Assembly: GCF_037975245.1 (NCBI RefSeq)
Contig: NC_092582.1
Span: 5,062,001 to 5,126,000 of the forward strand
Length of the DNA: 64,000 nucleotides
Direction of reading: 5' to 3'
Source: Apostichopus japonicus
Lineage: Eukaryota > Echinodermata > Holothuroidea > Aspidochirotida > Stichopodidae
Positions 62,070 through 64,000 of the stretch are shown piece after piece. A program made the position numbers and the translations under genes. Numbering within the stretch: the first letter of the stretch is position 1; every line of letters starts with the position of its first letter. Below the pieces are notes generated by a model, which was not told the DNA's origin, did not search any database, and saw nothing but the letters and a program-made list of their open reading frames with translations.

Positions 62070-62219
62070 GGTGACCCCCCCCCCCTTCCCGGTGAATCCC
62101 CGGCTTTAGAATTTCTTGGGCCACTCCTAATCTGTCATGGTCATCGTTCACAATGTGGCATAAATAGTTACCACACTGAATGACGACAAATGCGCAATTG
62201 CTAAAATGCTAGATACATG

Positions 62220-62885
62220 AAAACCATCGTTTAAAGATACGTTAACAGTCAAGCCTTGAAGATGGAATTTACTGCTACTGTACCAAAAACATACAGAAAA
62301 TGATAGCTTTCAGATTTTGACGTTTTGCCGACTTGAAGCATAAACGAATGTACATATTGCGTACAGTTTCAGATTTTGTAGATTTTTCGACCTTTCATAC
62401 CAAACTTTCCATTTTCGTTCTCCAACTTGCAAACATTTCATCTCGACATTTTCTCTGATTATCGCAAGTGAACATTTCTCAGTTCAGTGAACTTTTCGAT
62501 AAACAAAGTGGAAATGGTGACTTTCTACATCTTTCGAGTTTCGACTATGTATCTCGAAATTTGGACTTTCGTCTCAAACAGATTCACGGTATTTTATGTC
62601 ATTGTATATTTAGATCGAAATTTTGACTTGTTTCCGGCTAATTTTCATATCAAATGTTGACTTTTTCTCAAATCTTCACTACTTTTTTACTATCAAAATG
62701 TAGATTCATCTTGAAATTTCGAATTTTATTTTCCTCGAAACCTCGTCTCTTTATGTGCAAAACTTTGACATTCTCTGTAGAAAATTCGAGATTATTTCTC
62801 CTCTCTCAAAACGTGGACAAAATGTATCTCAATATTTATTCCTAATTTCGTTCCTTTTTTATCGAGATTGTCAAATTTCCACAAA
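62220..62885. repeat. Degenerate short-period repeat, TCTCGAAATTT / TTTGACTTT words
   Basis: Words such as ATCTCGAAATTTGGACTTT, TCGAAATTTTGACTTG and TTGAAATTTCGAA recur roughly every 25-35 bp with heavy divergence. The style is like the ATCTCGAAAATGTGATGTTT words in the duplicated unit at 35-36 kb. No ORF. Confidence 0.45.
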
Positions 62886-63309
62886 ACTGGGCAAACTGAA
62901 AGATACAATGCCTACTGAATAAAACAGATGTTTAGACCAGTGTGTGGCCTACCTTTAATTATGTACCACGGATGCATATCTATTGCATAACACATTTAAA
63001 GGATGTATCTATAGGCCCCAAATTATAGCACGCTATAATTACTAGAAGTCTCCAAAAAGTACTTTCCTGGGTGGGGGGGGGGGGGTTCTTCAAATTGTTC
63101 TCAGACATTCTAAATGAACACACGAGATGACTGAATGTTGAATTCCAGTGAGGTACATTTCTTCCAAGGTGGTAATAAAACAGTTTAAGAATTTTGACCC
63201 AATGTGACCATATCGGCTATTTGAATATCTGGCATGTTTGGGGCCAAAACAGCATTACCATTAAGCGACCAAAAACAGTGAGTTAACGTTTATAAATGAC
63301 AATTCCCCA

Positions 63310-63790
63310 GGCGTATCCAGGGGGGGGCGCAACAGGCGCGCGCCCCCCCTATTGGCCGTCACCAAAAAAAAAAAAAAAGTTTAGCAAAAAAAAAAAAAAA
63401 AAAAAAAAAATTGATGACGACCTTTATGTGAGATGTCGGTGATCGCTCAACCCCCCCCCCCTCCCGTATGCTTTATTTTTTGTTTGCCAAAAAAAGGTTC
63501 TGGCGAAGTTCGGCGGCATAATAGTTTTAGAAACATAGATGGTAATTGTGTTTGTATTATCACTATAAACACTAAATGACATGCCAGCCATACTAAATTG
63601 TGCATTTTGTGTCCATATTTACTGGAAATGTTGCTTATTATTAAGGTCGAAAAATGGATCACATATGGCCATGGGCGGCGATCCTGGGTGGAGGGGGGAT
63701 ATATCCCCCCATGAAAATGGGTGGAGGGGATGTAATGCACCATATCCCCCCCCCCCCCACCAAATGCCAGGGATAAGAACATTTTCATGC
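63310..63790. repeat. G/C-run-rich transposon scraps
   Basis: GGCGTATCCAGGGGGG at 63310 and GGGCGGCGATCCTGGG near 63673 are each followed by opposed G- and C-runs, as seen at the ends of MITEs in this window. Two long A-runs lie at 63363-63377 and 63386-63409. Matching opposite ends were not identified. Confidence 0.35.
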
Positions 63791-64000
63791 CTACATTTAT
63801 GCATCTTCGTTAATGTACGGCTCTTTTTTAGCTTCATTTCTCGCCTACCATAAACGCAGTGCGATCTTTTCAAATAAAGCGTCTTTATAAAGCAAAAATA
63901 GTTGACTGTAGGCTTCATTGGCCCTATAACAACAAAATGTATTATTGCGCCCACGGTATTGATATACATATATGCACGCTCATATAGTATTCATATAGGC

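Overview
The window is eukaryotic: AT-rich DNA with GT-AG introns, AATAAA poly(A) signals and many decayed mobile elements. The proteins are metazoan. The gene set and repeat spectrum (a GIY-YIG Penelope-like element, CR1-like non-LTR elements, a Ty3/Gypsy relic, hAT MITEs, fold-back elements) fit a marine deuterostome invertebrate such as an echinoderm. The exact taxon is inference.

Three protein-coding genes can be reconstructed exon by exon. (1) STEEP1 (CXorf56 family, STING ER-exit protein), + strand, 997-9750, seven coding exons, 221 aa, with a 5.7 kb first intron. (2) SET/TAF-I (NAP-family histone chaperone), - strand, 15880-26960, seven coding exons, 306 aa, convergent with STEEP1. (3) The C-terminal part of a TRAF3-like adaptor, - strand, a 735-nt last exon at 37602-38336 plus two small upstream exons inferred at 39096-39137 and 41701-41725. 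Its RING and zinc-finger exons are not recognised here and probably lie beyond 64 kb. STEEP1 and TRAF proteins both act in innate immune signalling, but nothing in the sequence shows that they are co-regulated.

Mobile elements by region. 1.6-5.7 kb (STEEP1 intron 1): a broken DDE-like transposase gene with a coiled coil and tudor-like repeats, followed within 40 bp by a broken SGNH-hydrolase relic. 8.8-9.1 kb: a hAT MITE. 19.9-22.3 kb (SET intron 3): a repeat array packed with AGGTCA half-sites, ending in a hairpin. 28.4-29.3 kb: two MITEs. 31.0-33.4 kb: a Penelope-like element with an unbroken RT/GIY-YIG frame and a hammerhead-ribozyme-like motif after its stop codon. 33.5-36.3 kb: a tRNA-derived SINE-like head, a U2 snRNA fragment and a long direct duplication. 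39.2-41.6 kb: a CR1/Rex-like relic in a TRAF intron. 45.6-50.8 kb: three inverted-repeat elements, one of them hosting a nested non-LTR fragment. 50.8-54 kb: a decayed Ty3/Gypsy element. 56.3 kb: telomere-like repeats inside an inverted repeat. 59.3-60.2 kb: a fold-back element with a perfect internal palindrome. 61.7-62.1 kb: a second, inverted copy of the 28.9 kb hAT MITE.

No cellular operon or defence system is present. The most unusual material is in the mobile elements: the Penelope element with its ribozyme-like motif, the transposase plus SGNH cluster with only in-frame UAG stops in its first half, and the repeat-built inverted-repeat elements at 47-48, 49-51 and 59-60 kb.
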